Positions 1 through 8,888 of a stretch of 64,000 nt of DNA are shown here, one piece after another. Location of the stretch: positions 62,001 through 126,000 of the forward strand of contig WRIJ01000003.1 of NCBI GenBank assembly GCA_009782785.1, read 5' to 3'. Source of the stretch: Propionibacteriaceae bacterium. Lineage in GTDB: Bacteria; Actinomycetota; Actinomycetes; Propionibacteriales; Propionibacteriaceae. Position numbers and translations under genes: made by a program. The first letter of the stretch is position 1; the number at the start of each line of letters is the position of its first letter. The notes below the pieces were generated by a model, which searched no databases, had not been told where the DNA came from, and saw only the letters and a list, made by a program, of their open reading frames with translations.

Positions 1-172
1 GCCCCTGCGCTTTGATATAGGCAATGAATTCATCAGTGACCTGAGATAAAGCCACTTCAGTGATGTCCAGTTTTCGGCGAGAAATCAGGGTGAGAAGAAG
101 ATCGAAAGGCCCCGAAAAGTTGTCGAGTGTGAGCGAAAACTCCGGTGTCTCGGCTTCTACCACCTCGCTCAC
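1..172 (-). CDS. scpA: ScpA, segregation and condensation protein A (N-terminus, runs off window)
   Basis: Only the first 57 codons lie in the window. The translation contains the family's N-terminal FSGPFDLLLTLI block followed by SRRKLDITEVALSQVTDEF, which is diagnostic of the kleisin ScpA. ScpA bridges the SMC ATPase heads together with ScpB during chromosome condensation. The GTG start at 170-172 directly follows the stop of the small upstream gene, so the two are probably translationally coupled. The order parA, small protein, scpA is the usual actinobacterial arrangement. Confidence 0.9.
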   Translation of the reverse strand, partial: MSEVVEAETPEFSLTLDNFSGPFDLLLTLISRRKLDITEVALSQVTDEFIAYIKAQG

Positions 173-475
173 CTAGTCCCCCAATCGTGCAACGATCGTG
201 GCTTGCTCACCACGGGCATCCAAATCAGCGAGGGCTGCTGCGACAGCTGCGCGAACAATTTTCCCGCGATCAGCATTGATCCCGGCCTTTCTCAAGGTGA
301 GTCGGGCCGCTTCCAAATTAATCAGCTCGTCGGAGGAGATGTAGACAGTGATCTTCTCCTCATGGCGTACCCTGCCTGAAGCCCGGGAAGCTTGCGGTGG
401 AGTCGGTGGTGGTTGGGTAGGTGCTGTGGAGCGAAAAAGCTCCTCGGCACCGGGAAGATTTACACGGCCTTGCAT
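173..475 (-). CDS. Small conserved protein between parA and scpA, possible ribbon-helix-helix fold
   Basis: A 100-residue protein with a low-complexity proline/alanine N-terminus (residues 1-35). The conserved C-terminal part runs EEKITVYISSDELINLEAARL and then a helix with a KIVRAAVAAAL segment. The short beta strand followed by two helices resembles RHH/CopG DNA-binding proteins, but this is inferred from pattern only. Its start overlaps the 3' end of parA by 16 bp and its stop abuts the scpA start, so it belongs to a parA-scpA operon. Proteins in this position are common in actinobacteria; the function is not established here. Confidence 0.75.
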   Translation of the reverse strand: MQGRVNLPGAEELFRSTAPTQPPPTPPQASRASGRVRHEEKITVYISSDELINLEAARLTLRKAGINADRGKIVRAAVAAALADLDARGEQATIVARLGD

Positions 476-1296
476 CGGGATATAACCTCTCTGGCTAGTT
501 CGCGATATTGTTGGGCGCCGGTGGACGTGGGCGCATAGGAGATGATTGGTTCACCTGCGACGGTTGTTTCTGGGAATTTCACTGTACGGCTGATCATCGT
601 GTCGAAAACCTTGTCACCAAAAGCATCGCGTACCCTGTCAACGACTTCTCGATTGTGAATAGTACGACCGTCATACATGGTTCCCACAATTCCGACGAGC
701 TCCAATTTCTCATTGAGACGCTGTTGAACCTTGGAGATTGTCTCTGTGAGGAGGGCGACACCCCTCAAGGCAAAGAATTCACTCTCCAAAGGAATGAGAA
801 CACCATCGGCACTGGTGAGTGCATTCACTGTCAACAATCCTAAAGAAGGAGCACAATCAATGAGAATCACGTCATAGCGTTCCTTCAAAGGTTTCAGTAC
901 GCGAGTCAGTGTGTGTTCGCGAGCAACCTCACTCACCAGTTGTACTTCAGCTGCTGAGAGATCAATATTGGCCGGAAGCAGGTCCAAACCTGGAGTGCTC
1001 GTGGTGATGATGAGGTCTTGAGCCTCAGCATTCGGATCCATGAGAAGGTCATAGATGGAGGCTTCCAGCTCATGGGGGCTGACACCCAAACCTACCGAGA
1101 GTGAACCTTGAGGATCAAGATCAACCAAGAGCACCTTGCGCCCGTACTCGGCAAGAGAAGCACCCAAGTTGATAGCGGTCGTGGTCTTGCCCACCCCACC
1201 TTTCTGATTGCACATCGCCATGACGAAGGCACTAGTCTCATTCGGATCGCGTGGGCGCGGCGAAGAAAGCTGGAAGTCAATGAAGTCCTGAGTCAC
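460..1296 (-). CDS. parA: ParA/Soj-family ATPase linked to scpA
   Basis: A 278-residue ParA-type ATPase. The deviant Walker A motif KGGVGKTTT is at about residues 32-40, switch I has DLDPQGSLSVGLG, and Walker B is VILIDCAPSLG. The GTG start (1294-1296) follows a GAGAGG ribosome binding site. In actinobacteria this gene precedes scpA-scpB, separate from the origin-linked parAB locus, so a role in chromosome organisation with SMC-ScpAB is likely but inferred. No ParB gene is visible in the window. Confidence 0.88.
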   Translation of the reverse strand: MTQDFIDFQLSSPRPRDPNETSAFVMAMCNQKGGVGKTTTAINLGASLAEYGRKVLLVDLDPQGSLSVGLGVSPHELEASIYDLLMDPNAEAQDLIITTSTPGLDLLPANIDLSAAEVQLVSEVAREHTLTRVLKPLKERYDVILIDCAPSLGLLTVNALTSADGVLIPLESEFFALRGVALLTETISKVQQRLNEKLELVGIVGTMYDGRTIHNREVVDRVRDAFGDKVFDTMISRTVKFPETTVAGEPIISYAPTSTGAQQYRELAREVISRCKAV

Positions 1297-1374
1297 TTCA
1301 ACCTCTCTTCATGGGCCTAGGCAGAGAAAAATCGTCACTAGTCTACTGGGGAAAAGTTCATGTCTCGACGAGGT

Positions 1375-3114
1375 TTACTTCGTGGAAGATTCCTTTGTTG
1401 TTGCTTTGCCCGCGGTCTTGGTGGATGACTTGGCAGGAGTCTTTGCTGTGGTCTTCGTTGGGGCTTTCGCCGCAGCCTTCACTGGTTTGGCAGGTTCTGG
1501 TGGGTTCGGTTCTTCTGGTTCAACCACCTCATCAACGTCCGCCAGGATTTCCGCAGGCACCGTGGGCATATCATTGCTTGAGATATCCGCGATGAAATCA
1601 TCATCGAGCTTGAGCGCAGCGTTGAAACCTGGTGACATCTCAGATGTCTTTACTTTGGCTAGTGCTTCAGCTTTCAACTCTGCTAGTTCTTGGGCCATCT
1701 CTTCAGCAAAACTATCGGGAGTTTCTTTGACTTCTTCTACTGAGAGTTTCGTTGCGGACTCGTGTTGGTCATAGTAATAGTAGTAACTCGAATGACGCCC
1801 ACCGTGGCGGCGTACCTGATTCAACACCACACCCATGATCGGTGTGGAGGTACGCTCCACTGATTCTGCGGCAGAACTCAGTTCGGGGACAGTGACTTTT
1901 TCGGCTGCTGCCACCATGAGCACCCCAGAGACATGGGGTACGAGAGACAAGGTGTCAGCCACGGGAAGCAGCGGAGCGGAATCCACAATGACAGCCTGGT
2001 AGTGGTCAGAGACTTGATCAAGCAAAAGTTTCATCCGGTGAGACCCAACCAGTTCGACAGGATTGGGGGGAATCGGCCCAGAAGTGAGCACGTCGGGATA
2101 CCCGGGGCCGAGTGACTGGATCACATCATCTGCGCGGGCACGATTCAGCAGTACGGTAGTCAACCCGGCTTCTGATTCGAGTTGAAGATAGTGAGCAATG
2201 CGTGGTCTTCTTAAATCAGCATCAATGAGCAGGACGCGATCGCCTTGTTCCGCTAACGCATAAGCAATATTGATGGCGACCGAAGTCTTTCCTTCACCCT
2301 CCAACGATGAGGTGACCACGAAATTGAAAGGCTTGTCGTCTTCAATATTGAAAAACAACAAACTGGTACGAAGCTGACGGAATCTCTCTGACAACACTGA
2401 GGTTGGTGCTCGCACGAGGACCACTGGATTCGCTGCCAGATCTTGATCTCGTGGAATACTGCCCACCACCGGATAATCGACAGCATTGGTGACATCTTTC
2501 GAGGTGTGGATGCGGATATCTAGTGCTTTCCGCAGGACGGCGAGTCCCACGCCCAGCGCCAAACCAATGAGTACACCTAAGAACAGTGTCTGTAGTACAC
2601 GCGGACTTGTTGGTGTGGTCGGTGGCACTGCCGGGGTCACTATTGTTCCCACCACCACAGGTTTGTCATTCGTGTCTAAAGGTGTCAACCGGTTGATCGC
2701 TTCGCGCAGACTTAAGGCCACCTGTTGAGCAATCTTCGCGCTAAGTTCAGGGTCGTCATCGCGAGCACTAATAGCGATCAGGGACGAATTGGTTGGTACG
2801 GTTGCGGTGATCTTCGTGGCAAGTTTCGCTGATGTTGTCTCTAAACCTAGCTGTCTGATGACAGGGTCCAAGACCACAGGGGTTCTCGCAATCTCAGCAA
2901 AGGAACGAGCCTGGGATGTGGCGTAGTTTGATCCTTGGGCAAAGTCAGAAACCGAACTCCCCATGGAGACAGTGAGGTAGACCTGGCACCGCGCAGTATA
3001 GACAGGTGGTGTCACAAGGATATAGGCCCCAGCCGCGATAGCTCCTATCAGGGTGAGCCCAACGATGCTGATCCAATACTTTCGCAGTATAGCTAGATAT
3101 TCCCGGAACTCCAC
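1375..3114 (-). CDS. Wzz/BY-kinase fusion: polysaccharide-biosynthesis tyrosine autokinase
   Basis: A 579-residue protein. The N-terminal Wzz chain-length domain lies between two membrane segments (about residues 14-35 and 177-197). A cytoplasmic BY-kinase domain follows, with Walker A in SSLEGEGKTSV, Walker A' in LLIDADLRRPR and Walker B in VIVDSAPLL. A tyrosine cluster (YYYYY, near residue 440) is the expected autophosphorylation tail, but about 140 further residues follow it, ending in an Ala/Lys/Thr/Pro-rich tail. The gene is divergent from the tyrosine phosphatase at 3248, giving a kinase/phosphatase pair typical of exopolysaccharide control. No glycosyltransferase genes are in the window. 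The start is a GTG after an AGAGGGG site. Confidence 0.9.
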   Translation of the reverse strand: MEFREYLAILRKYWISIVGLTLIGAIAAGAYILVTPPVYTARCQVYLTVSMGSSVSDFAQGSNYATSQARSFAEIARTPVVLDPVIRQLGLETTSAKLATKITATVPTNSSLIAISARDDDPELSAKIAQQVALSLREAINRLTPLDTNDKPVVVGTIVTPAVPPTTPTSPRVLQTLFLGVLIGLALGVGLAVLRKALDIRIHTSKDVTNAVDYPVVGSIPRDQDLAANPVVLVRAPTSVLSERFRQLRTSLLFFNIEDDKPFNFVVTSSLEGEGKTSVAINIAYALAEQGDRVLLIDADLRRPRIAHYLQLESEAGLTTVLLNRARADDVIQSLGPGYPDVLTSGPIPPNPVELVGSHRMKLLLDQVSDHYQAVIVDSAPLLPVADTLSLVPHVSGVLMVAAAEKVTVPELSSAAESVERTSTPIMGVVLNQVRRHGGRHSSYYYYYDQHESATKLSVEEVKETPDSFAEEMAQELAELKAEALAKVKTSEMSPGFNAALKLDDDFIADISSNDMPTVPAEILADVDEVVEPEEPNPPEPAKPVKAAAKAPTKTTAKTPAKSSTKTAGKATTKESSTK

Positions 3115-3247
3115 TGCCCCTCTTCTCTGAATTGTGCCTGTGGTGACCTACAGTACACGATAGACTGAGCCCTCACGCAATCGCTGATTCCTGATTCATT
3201 GTTCACCTGAGCATCGTCTCGGGTTTCGATCACGAAATTGAGGACCC

Positions 3248-3829
3248 ATGGAGAGGCAGTCCGGGCATATTCTCGCCGTATGTACGGGGAATATCTGTCG
3301 GTCTCCTGCTATGGAAAGACTACTGCGCTTACAGTTGGGTGACTTTGCCCAGATCACTAGTGCAGGTACTCACGCAGTTGTTGGTGCAGGGATACACCGC
3401 CCTATAGCTGAATTATTGGAGCGCGTCGGAGCTGATACAGGTCATTATTCTGCCACCCAACTGACCCAGGATCTGGTCCGTAGTGCCGACCTCATTCTGA
3501 CAGCGAGTGTGAGTCACCGGGCGAAAGTCGTTGGGCTTGATCCCAAGGCAGTGAGCAAAACCTTCACCCTGGTTGAGGTGGGCATTGCCTTGTCCACGAT
3601 GGACCTGAGCACACTCAGCACCCAGTCTGTAGCGGAGCGCATCTCCACCATCATCGACTATGTTCAGATTTCTCGACCAAAACTGCACCTGCCAGCAAAG
3701 AAACTCGACATTGTCGATCCTTATGGTCTCTCTGTTTCTGTGTACGAGGAGGCTTTTGCGATCATCTCGCAGTGCGTCGATATCTTGTCCCATGCTTTGT
3801 CTGTACGCTTGGAGAAGATCTCCAGCTAG
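3248..3829 (+). CDS. Low-molecular-weight protein tyrosine phosphatase
   Basis: A 193-residue protein. The P-loop CTGNICRS (C-X5-R-S) near residue 12 carries the nucleophilic Cys and the Arg, and KLDIVDPYG near residue 156 carries the general-acid Asp of the DP motif. Family members usually have about 150-160 residues, so it is somewhat long. It is transcribed away from the BY-kinase at 1375-3114 and probably dephosphorylates that kinase; this is inferred from the partnership seen in Wzb/Wzc systems. Confidence 0.88.
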   Translation: MERQSGHILAVCTGNICRSPAMERLLRLQLGDFAQITSAGTHAVVGAGIHRPIAELLERVGADTGHYSATQLTQDLVRSADLILTASVSHRAKVVGLDPKAVSKTFTLVEVGIALSTMDLSTLSTQSVAERISTIIDYVQISRPKLHLPAKKLDIVDPYGLSVSVYEEAFAIISQCVDILSHALSVRLEKISS

Positions 3830-3852
3830 GTGACATGTGTAGACTGATACCC

Positions 3853-4545
3853 ATGAGCAAACCGGAAAAAGGCGAAAAAACACCCAAGACCACCCCCAGA
3901 AGAAAAGTGAGCGATTTCATCACTTTTCCTGTGATCGTACTGCTTGGTCTGGTTCTTATCTTCGGCTGGTTCGCTTTCGGCAAACCAGTGTCGACCAAAG
4001 AGTCGATGAAAGTTCAGCCCATCACTGAGGAGATCGTTCAGAGTTTCAAAATCTCTTCCCTCACCTACCGTTACACCAATGTGGTCTATCGGGAGACGGT
4101 GAAAAGTTTTGGTGGTTTGGATGTCCCCTTCACCAATGCTTATTTCGCGGTTCGTTATGAGGGGGTGATGGAGATCGGTATTGACGGGTCACAATTGTTG
4201 GTGACCACCAATGGTGATGAGATCATCATCACCGTACCGCCAGCTCAGTTCCTCTCCCATACCCTTGTTCCTGATACGACAGAAGTCCTCTTCGACAAGG
4301 GGGGACTGTTGAACAGCAACAAGATAGAAAACTATGTCTCACTGTTCGAGTTTGAGCGCGAACAGATGGAAGCCAATGCCCGTGCCTCCGGTTTGTTGGA
4401 TGAAGCCTCCATCAGCGCCCACCAACAGTTGAGGTCCTTCTTGGAGTCGCTTCCGGGTATGGATGCGTACACCATCACTTTTGAGGATGCCGAAACAGGT
4501 CACCGCATTCAAGCCTCGGACCTTCCCGACGGTCAACCCAGGTAA
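3853..4545 (+). CDS. DUF4230 membrane-anchored protein
   Basis: A 230-residue protein starting at ATG 3853; the frame is open further upstream but that extension is not supported. A basic N-terminus (about 20 residues) precedes one transmembrane segment (FITFPVIVLLGLVLIFGWFA). The extracytoplasmic domain has the DUF4230 pattern, including FAVRYEGVMEIGIDGSQL and a C-terminal helical part. The function of DUF4230 is unknown. It follows the phosphatase by 23 bp and precedes the first propeller-like paralogue by 3 bp, so it is probably co-transcribed with both. Confidence 0.8.
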   Translation: MSKPEKGEKTPKTTPRRKVSDFITFPVIVLLGLVLIFGWFAFGKPVSTKESMKVQPITEEIVQSFKISSLTYRYTNVVYRETVKSFGGLDVPFTNAYFAVRYEGVMEIGIDGSQLLVTTNGDEIIITVPPAQFLSHTLVPDTTEVLFDKGGLLNSNKIENYVSLFEFEREQMEANARASGLLDEASISAHQQLRSFLESLPGMDAYTITFEDAETGHRIQASDLPDGQPR

Positions 4546-4548
4546 GTC

Positions 4549-5802
4549 ATGTCTCTCCCGACTCAACCTCCGTACACTCAGCCCTCTCAAGCTCCGCTTG
4601 CCCCTGGCCCGGCACCAAAGAAACACTGGGGTCTGAGGATCACCTTGATCATCCTTCTTGCCCTCGTACTGATGGGTGCTGGTGGGGTGTTCTCGTGGTG
4701 GTATTTCACTGGGCGCGACGATCACCCAACACCGACTCCAACAAGTTCCGGACTTCCAGCAAGTGGGCAGCCTACAGGGCGTTTCGTGAGCTTCGCTGAA
4801 CGACACGTTGCTACACCAATCAGCGAAGATAACGGTTATTCTGGTGTTGAAGTACACCTCGTAGGATTCACTGCTGATGGTGGTGAAATCGAGCTGTATC
4901 ACATGAGGGGATTCCAGAATGAATTTCTTGCTAGTGGCGACACTCTCTATGTCTTAGATACTTCTGTTGAACCAGCACGTGTCTATTCCATGAATTACGG
5001 TAGTGAGGCTGACGAGTATCCTCTCACCCTTCGAGCTCAACTCCCGGACTACCCTTGGGGAGGGTTTACGGTCATGAATGACACGGCGTACTACGTCTTA
5101 GAACTCCAGAGCAATGAACTCCATTCCATGGATCTTCATACTGGAATCGAAAATCCCCCGCTTGTCATTGACCTAACTCAGTCACACCATTGGCCCGATG
5201 GTAATCCGCACATTGACGTACTGGAGGCCACTGACGATCGATTGATCTTCACCCTCAATGATGATGTCTGCCACGTGTTTGATCCGCTCACGCAGGAGTC
5301 GACGATCATGTGCGAAGGCTGCCGCACTGAAGTAATCCTGGCTCATCAGGTGATCTATACCAAGCCAAGGGAGACGGTTGATGATGGCTGGGATCAAGAA
5401 TTCTTTGAGTACGACGTTCGTACTGGCGTGACTACTCAAATCGGCATACCAGTAACTGACTGGAGGATGGAGGGCACCATTATTACCCCCTTCCACGAGG
5501 GTTATGTTTATCTTGATTCGAACATGAGTGCCCAGGAAACACCTGTTCACGATGTCTATTATGTGTCCTCGCCGCGATCTCAACCGCAATTGGTCATGAC
5601 GCAGCCCTACGGGCGGGGCTCGTCGTTCTTCCCGATGTCCCAGGATTCGATTCTCCTCAGTGGTATCCAAGCAGATCTCAGTGAAGACGAGACCAACTAT
5701 TCCTATACGCTGATCGCCTTCGAGACCGATGGCACAATCCTTGGCACGAGCACGGGCGATCGAGGTTACTTCAACCCCCAGTACCCGCGTTACCCCAACT
5801 AG
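4549..5802 (+). CDS. Single-span membrane protein with large extracellular domain (paralogue 1 of 4)
   Basis: A 417-residue protein. The proline-rich cytoplasmic tail (about 26 residues) is followed by one transmembrane helix (LRITLIILLALVLMGAGGVFSWWYF) and an extracellular Pro/Thr linker. The domain that follows begins FVSFAERHV. It has repeating short beta-strand segments with aromatic/Asp turns (VHLVGFTADGGEIELYHM, YVLDTSVEPARVYSMNYG), reminiscent of beta-propeller blades but not assignable to a named family. It ends NPQYPRYPN, a tail shared with its paralogues at 5914, 7470 and 11069. Unlike the others it has no palindrome upstream, because it lies 3 bp after the DUF4230 gene. Confidence 0.75.
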   Translation: MSLPTQPPYTQPSQAPLAPGPAPKKHWGLRITLIILLALVLMGAGGVFSWWYFTGRDDHPTPTPTSSGLPASGQPTGRFVSFAERHVATPISEDNGYSGVEVHLVGFTADGGEIELYHMRGFQNEFLASGDTLYVLDTSVEPARVYSMNYGSEADEYPLTLRAQLPDYPWGGFTVMNDTAYYVLELQSNELHSMDLHTGIENPPLVIDLTQSHHWPDGNPHIDVLEATDDRLIFTLNDDVCHVFDPLTQESTIMCEGCRTEVILAHQVIYTKPRETVDDGWDQEFFEYDVRTGVTTQIGIPVTDWRMEGTIITPFHEGYVYLDSNMSAQETPVHDVYYVSSPRSQPQLVMTQPYGRGSSFFPMSQDSILLSGIQADLSEDETNYSYTLIAFETDGTILGTSTGDRGYFNPQYPRYPN

Positions 5803-5817
5803 CCGACAGAGGGATGC

Positions 5818-5846
5818 ATGGGGATTAATCCCCATAGTGCTATATT
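5818..5846 (+). promoter_or_regulatory. 18-bp palindromic operator plus -10 element upstream of paralogue 2
   Basis: Positions 5818-5835 read ATGGGGATTAATCCCCAT, a perfect palindrome. Five bases later comes TATATT (5841-5846), a good -10 hexamer. The palindrome covers the expected -35 position, so it may bind an activator or repressor. The same arrangement with the same spacing recurs at 10973-11001, and a one-mismatch copy lies at 7374-7391. Confidence 0.7.
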
Positions 5847-5913
5847 TCTTGGGCAGTTTAGGCTTAGTGCACAGGTCATACACAGCGATGACAAAGAACT
5901 AAGGAGAATGACC

Positions 5914-7206
5914 ATGGTGAGAGACCCCCATACCCCATTCACATCTGGCCCACTGCAACCAGCACCAGCCCAGTACACCGCACGGCCTGCTAAGAAATCC
6001 CGAGGCCCCTGGATAGCGCTGGTCACTCTACTCGTGCTCGCACTGGTTGGTGCCGGAGGATACTTCGCGTACGGATACTTCTTTAAGAACTCTGGCGAGG
6101 AGACAAGCAATACTCAATCTCAGTCTCCCACCACCGGTGAGCATGGTGGTGGCGATCACTTTGTCAGTTTTCCTGTGCGAGTCACCTACCTCGATCCTGA
6201 CGATATTGATACCTCTATAGACCACTCGCTTGTTGGTTTCAAGCAAAATGGAGAAGAAATCGAGATCTACCCCATTCCTTCCGACGCTTGGGCCCTCAAG
6301 TACGCCATCACTGGACCGCGGATACTCCTCCAAGATTGTTCAGTGGGAACTCACATTTTCGCTATCGATTACGCCTCAGGCGCCGGTGACTACACACCCG
6401 CACCGCTCGTTGATCTTAAGACATGCCTCGAATTCGACTTTGTCGCCATTAAAGACAATATCTATTACACAAAAGGGGGGCCGGAATCCCGAGAGATATT
6501 TAAATTTGATCTCAAGAGTGGTAGCGAGACACTGGTGGCCAATCTTCATACCCTTCTTGGGCCAACCGTGTTTGGCGATGGCCCTGAGGCAGAGCCCGCC
6601 TATATGTACTCGCTCCATGCAACAGGGAACCAGCTGATCTTCAGAATCCAAAGCGACCATAGTGGCGGCGACTGGACCTATTCTTTTGATGTCGAACAGC
6701 AAAAGTTGACAAAGATATGCTCAAACTGTCACCCCGATACTGCATTGAACGGCGCTGTATTGTTTTCAATCTACGGCCCCAATGACGATGAATGGTATTC
6801 CTGCGTTGGGTTTACCCATTATGATATATATACTGAAAACATGACAGTGCTTGCTGGTTCAAGTGATGGCCAGAATACTGGATTCCATTGCGGTTCGGAG
6901 CCGGTGCCTGTACAAAACGGATATGTTTACACAAGCACTACGGGTGATGACTATGAAAACCTAGGGGTGTACTACGTCGAACTCGGTCAGCAACCCAGGT
7001 TACTGGCAAATTTGCGGTCGGATAATTATCGCACCTTAACTCCCATCTCAGATGGCGAAGTCCTGTTGATCCCTGTCTTTGGATATGCGCATACTCCCTT
7101 ACTCTTCAGACACTCGGTTGTCTCCTTAGCCGGAGAGATTCTGAAGGAAGAAGTCGATACCCCTATTCGATATGGAGGAGCCGTCTACCCTCAATTCGGT
7201 TACTGA
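5914..7206 (+). CDS. Single-span membrane protein with large extracellular domain (paralogue 2 of 4)
   Basis: A 430-residue protein; the ATG at 5914 is chosen because AAGGAG at 5901-5906 is 7 bases away and because the paralogues start with the same M-x-RDPxTPF. The layout is a proline-rich tail, the basic KKSRGPW, a transmembrane helix (IALVTLLVLALVGAGGYFAYGYFF), a Ser/Thr linker and an extracellular domain starting HFVSFPVRV. There are several cysteines in the domain (for example ILLQDCSVG, ICSNCHPD), so disulfides are possible. It ends GGAVYPQFGY. The codons of the middle third are more AT-rich than those of its neighbours. The function is unknown. Confidence 0.75.
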   Translation: MVRDPHTPFTSGPLQPAPAQYTARPAKKSRGPWIALVTLLVLALVGAGGYFAYGYFFKNSGEETSNTQSQSPTTGEHGGGDHFVSFPVRVTYLDPDDIDTSIDHSLVGFKQNGEEIEIYPIPSDAWALKYAITGPRILLQDCSVGTHIFAIDYASGAGDYTPAPLVDLKTCLEFDFVAIKDNIYYTKGGPESREIFKFDLKSGSETLVANLHTLLGPTVFGDGPEAEPAYMYSLHATGNQLIFRIQSDHSGGDWTYSFDVEQQKLTKICSNCHPDTALNGAVLFSIYGPNDDEWYSCVGFTHYDIYTENMTVLAGSSDGQNTGFHCGSEPVPVQNGYVYTSTTGDDYENLGVYYVELGQQPRLLANLRSDNYRTLTPISDGEVLLIPVFGYAHTPLLFRHSVVSLAGEILKEEVDTPIRYGGAVYPQFGY

Positions 7207-7469
7207 GTACGAGCGGTGTGGCTCGTTTGTATTGGGTTGATGAGGCGATGGATGATAGTAGCCACCTCATCAGTGTCACACCCCGTGTGATCTGTGCGAG
7301 TGACACAGTCAACAGGCATAGTGAAGTGCATACACATCGTGCGGCGCAAGGGCAACCCAAGGATGACCCATACATGGGGATTACTCCCCATAGGAACACG
7401 TTGGAAGTAAATCTAAGATGAGAATGAACTCGCCAGTAACCACGGCGAGTAACCCAGGAGAATTGAGCC
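7207..7469 (+). promoter_or_regulatory. Intergenic region with imperfect palindromic operator upstream of paralogue 3
   Basis: This 263-bp gap holds ATGGGGATTACTCCCCAT at 7374-7391, the third copy of the palindrome, with one mismatch at its centre. The TATATT that follows the other two copies is missing here; the nearest candidate -10 is TAAGAT at about 7414. The first 150 bp carry no recognisable gene. Confidence 0.55.
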
Positions 7470-8753
7470 ATGGCCAGAGACCCCCGTACCCCCTTCAACA
7501 CCTCCAGCATGCAACTAGCACCCGCGATGCAGACAACACCACAGCCCCCTAAGAAATCCCGAGGCCCTGGGATAGCACTGGTCACCGTACTCGTGCTCGC
7601 ACTCATCGGCGCAGGAGGATTCTTTGCCTATGGATTCTTCTTCAAGAACTCTGGCGAAGGAGCAGGCACATCTGGCCGAAATGAGTCAGTAAACCCTGGG
7701 CCTGTCAGCACGGATCTCTTCGTGAGTTTCGCTCAACAGGTCACGGTCCCAGATGTCGACTATTACTATGGATACGAACTCGACGACACCACAGTCCAAG
7801 TCGCCCTCGTGGGTTACACCCAGTCCGGGCGAGAAGTCGAGCTCTATCACCAATCGGGGGCTTTTGACTATCGCGTCAGTGGTGGGTCTATCTATATTAT
7901 GACCCGCGGCGAGCGCAACACCGTTGATCTCTGGTCTATCGACTATTCCAACAGTGCCGAGTCGTTCACACCCGAGCTTCGTACCTCCTTGAACGAGTGG
8001 CCGGAAACTTTCACAGTGATCGCCGACACCCTTGTCTATCAGATGAGCAGTGAGGACCTAAGGATTTCTGAACCCATCCTCACCCTAGAGCTCACGGACA
8101 ATGGATCCACCCAAACCCTCGATTCCGCCCTGGGAGGCCTCCCGCTGGTCAAGGTGTGGGAAGACGTGTCGCTCCAACCACTGAGCACTGAGCACTACCT
8201 TGTTGTTTACATTCAAGAAGATGGAGATTACATCATTAACGTCACCACCGGGGAGACACGAAGAATTGCTCACGAATATCCGACGATAGAAAACGCCTCC
8301 TCACAAAACATGGTGTACCACACCCATTGGGCTGAAGGTGCGGGGTATTCAGGGCTCTACGAGTTTTACCCTGACTCAGGGACATCCACGTTCCTTGGGG
8401 AACAAAGCAACTACGTCCAGGCATGCGGGATGCCTGATTCGGTGGCAGAATTCAACCAGGGATATGTCTATTTGTCAGGCTGTGGGTATGGCCTGTCGGG
8501 CCCAACCAGCCTATCGGTCATGCTGGTCAACCGTGGGCAACTATCAACCCTGACGACACTGGAACCATCACCTCAGTTCCGATTCACCACCATCCTCCCC
8601 ATCTCCTCGGACACGGTCCTCCTTTCGGGGGCCTGGAGTTCTGTAGGCTATTCAACGAGAACCATCAACATGCAAGGCGATGTCATCGACAGTTCCGATG
8701 GTGGCCCCACCTTCTACACCAACGTCCAATCCCCGAGGTACTCCGGGGCTTAA
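7470..8753 (+). CDS. Single-span membrane protein with large extracellular domain (paralogue 3 of 4)
   Basis: A 427-residue protein starting MARDPRTPFNTSS after a CAGGAG site. It has a proline-rich cytoplasmic tail, KKSRGPG, a transmembrane helix (IALVTVLVLALIGAGGFFAYGFFF), a linker and an extracellular domain beginning LFVSFAQQVTV. The phrase VALVGYTQSGREVELYH aligns with matching phrases in paralogues 1, 2 and 4, and the C-terminus NVQSPRYSGA matches NVQYPRYSDS of paralogue 4. The first about 60 residues are nearly identical to paralogue 2, which points to recent duplication or conversion. The function is unknown. Confidence 0.75.
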   Translation: MARDPRTPFNTSSMQLAPAMQTTPQPPKKSRGPGIALVTVLVLALIGAGGFFAYGFFFKNSGEGAGTSGRNESVNPGPVSTDLFVSFAQQVTVPDVDYYYGYELDDTTVQVALVGYTQSGREVELYHQSGAFDYRVSGGSIYIMTRGERNTVDLWSIDYSNSAESFTPELRTSLNEWPETFTVIADTLVYQMSSEDLRISEPILTLELTDNGSTQTLDSALGGLPLVKVWEDVSLQPLSTEHYLVVYIQEDGDYIINVTTGETRRIAHEYPTIENASSQNMVYHTHWAEGAGYSGLYEFYPDSGTSTFLGEQSNYVQACGMPDSVAEFNQGYVYLSGCGYGLSGPTSLSVMLVNRGQLSTLTTLEPSPQFRFTTILPISSDTVLLSGAWSSVGYSTRTINMQGDVIDSSDGGPTFYTNVQSPRYSGA

Positions 8754-8768
8754 GACTCTCGAATAGCG

Positions 8769-8809
8769 CAACAAACGCCCCATCAAGGGGTGTTTGTTGT
8801 TCTTGTTTT
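8769..8809 (+). terminator. Intrinsic terminator after paralogue 3
   Basis: CAACAAACGCCCC (8769-8781) and GGGGTGTTTGTTG (8787-8799) form a 13-bp stem (one G-T pair) with the loop ATCAA. TTCTTGTTTT follows. It lies just after the stop at 8753. Confidence 0.8.
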
Positions 8810-8888
8810 GCTCAACTCTCATGCACTCCTGTCTGCACATGGCGGAACGTGTTGCCCGACCTGTGTTGTCAATGGCCAGGTGTCCCAC

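Noticed and set aside
508-843. Open frame of 111 codons on the plus strand
   Set aside because: It lies fully inside parA on the other strand and has no recognisable protein features.
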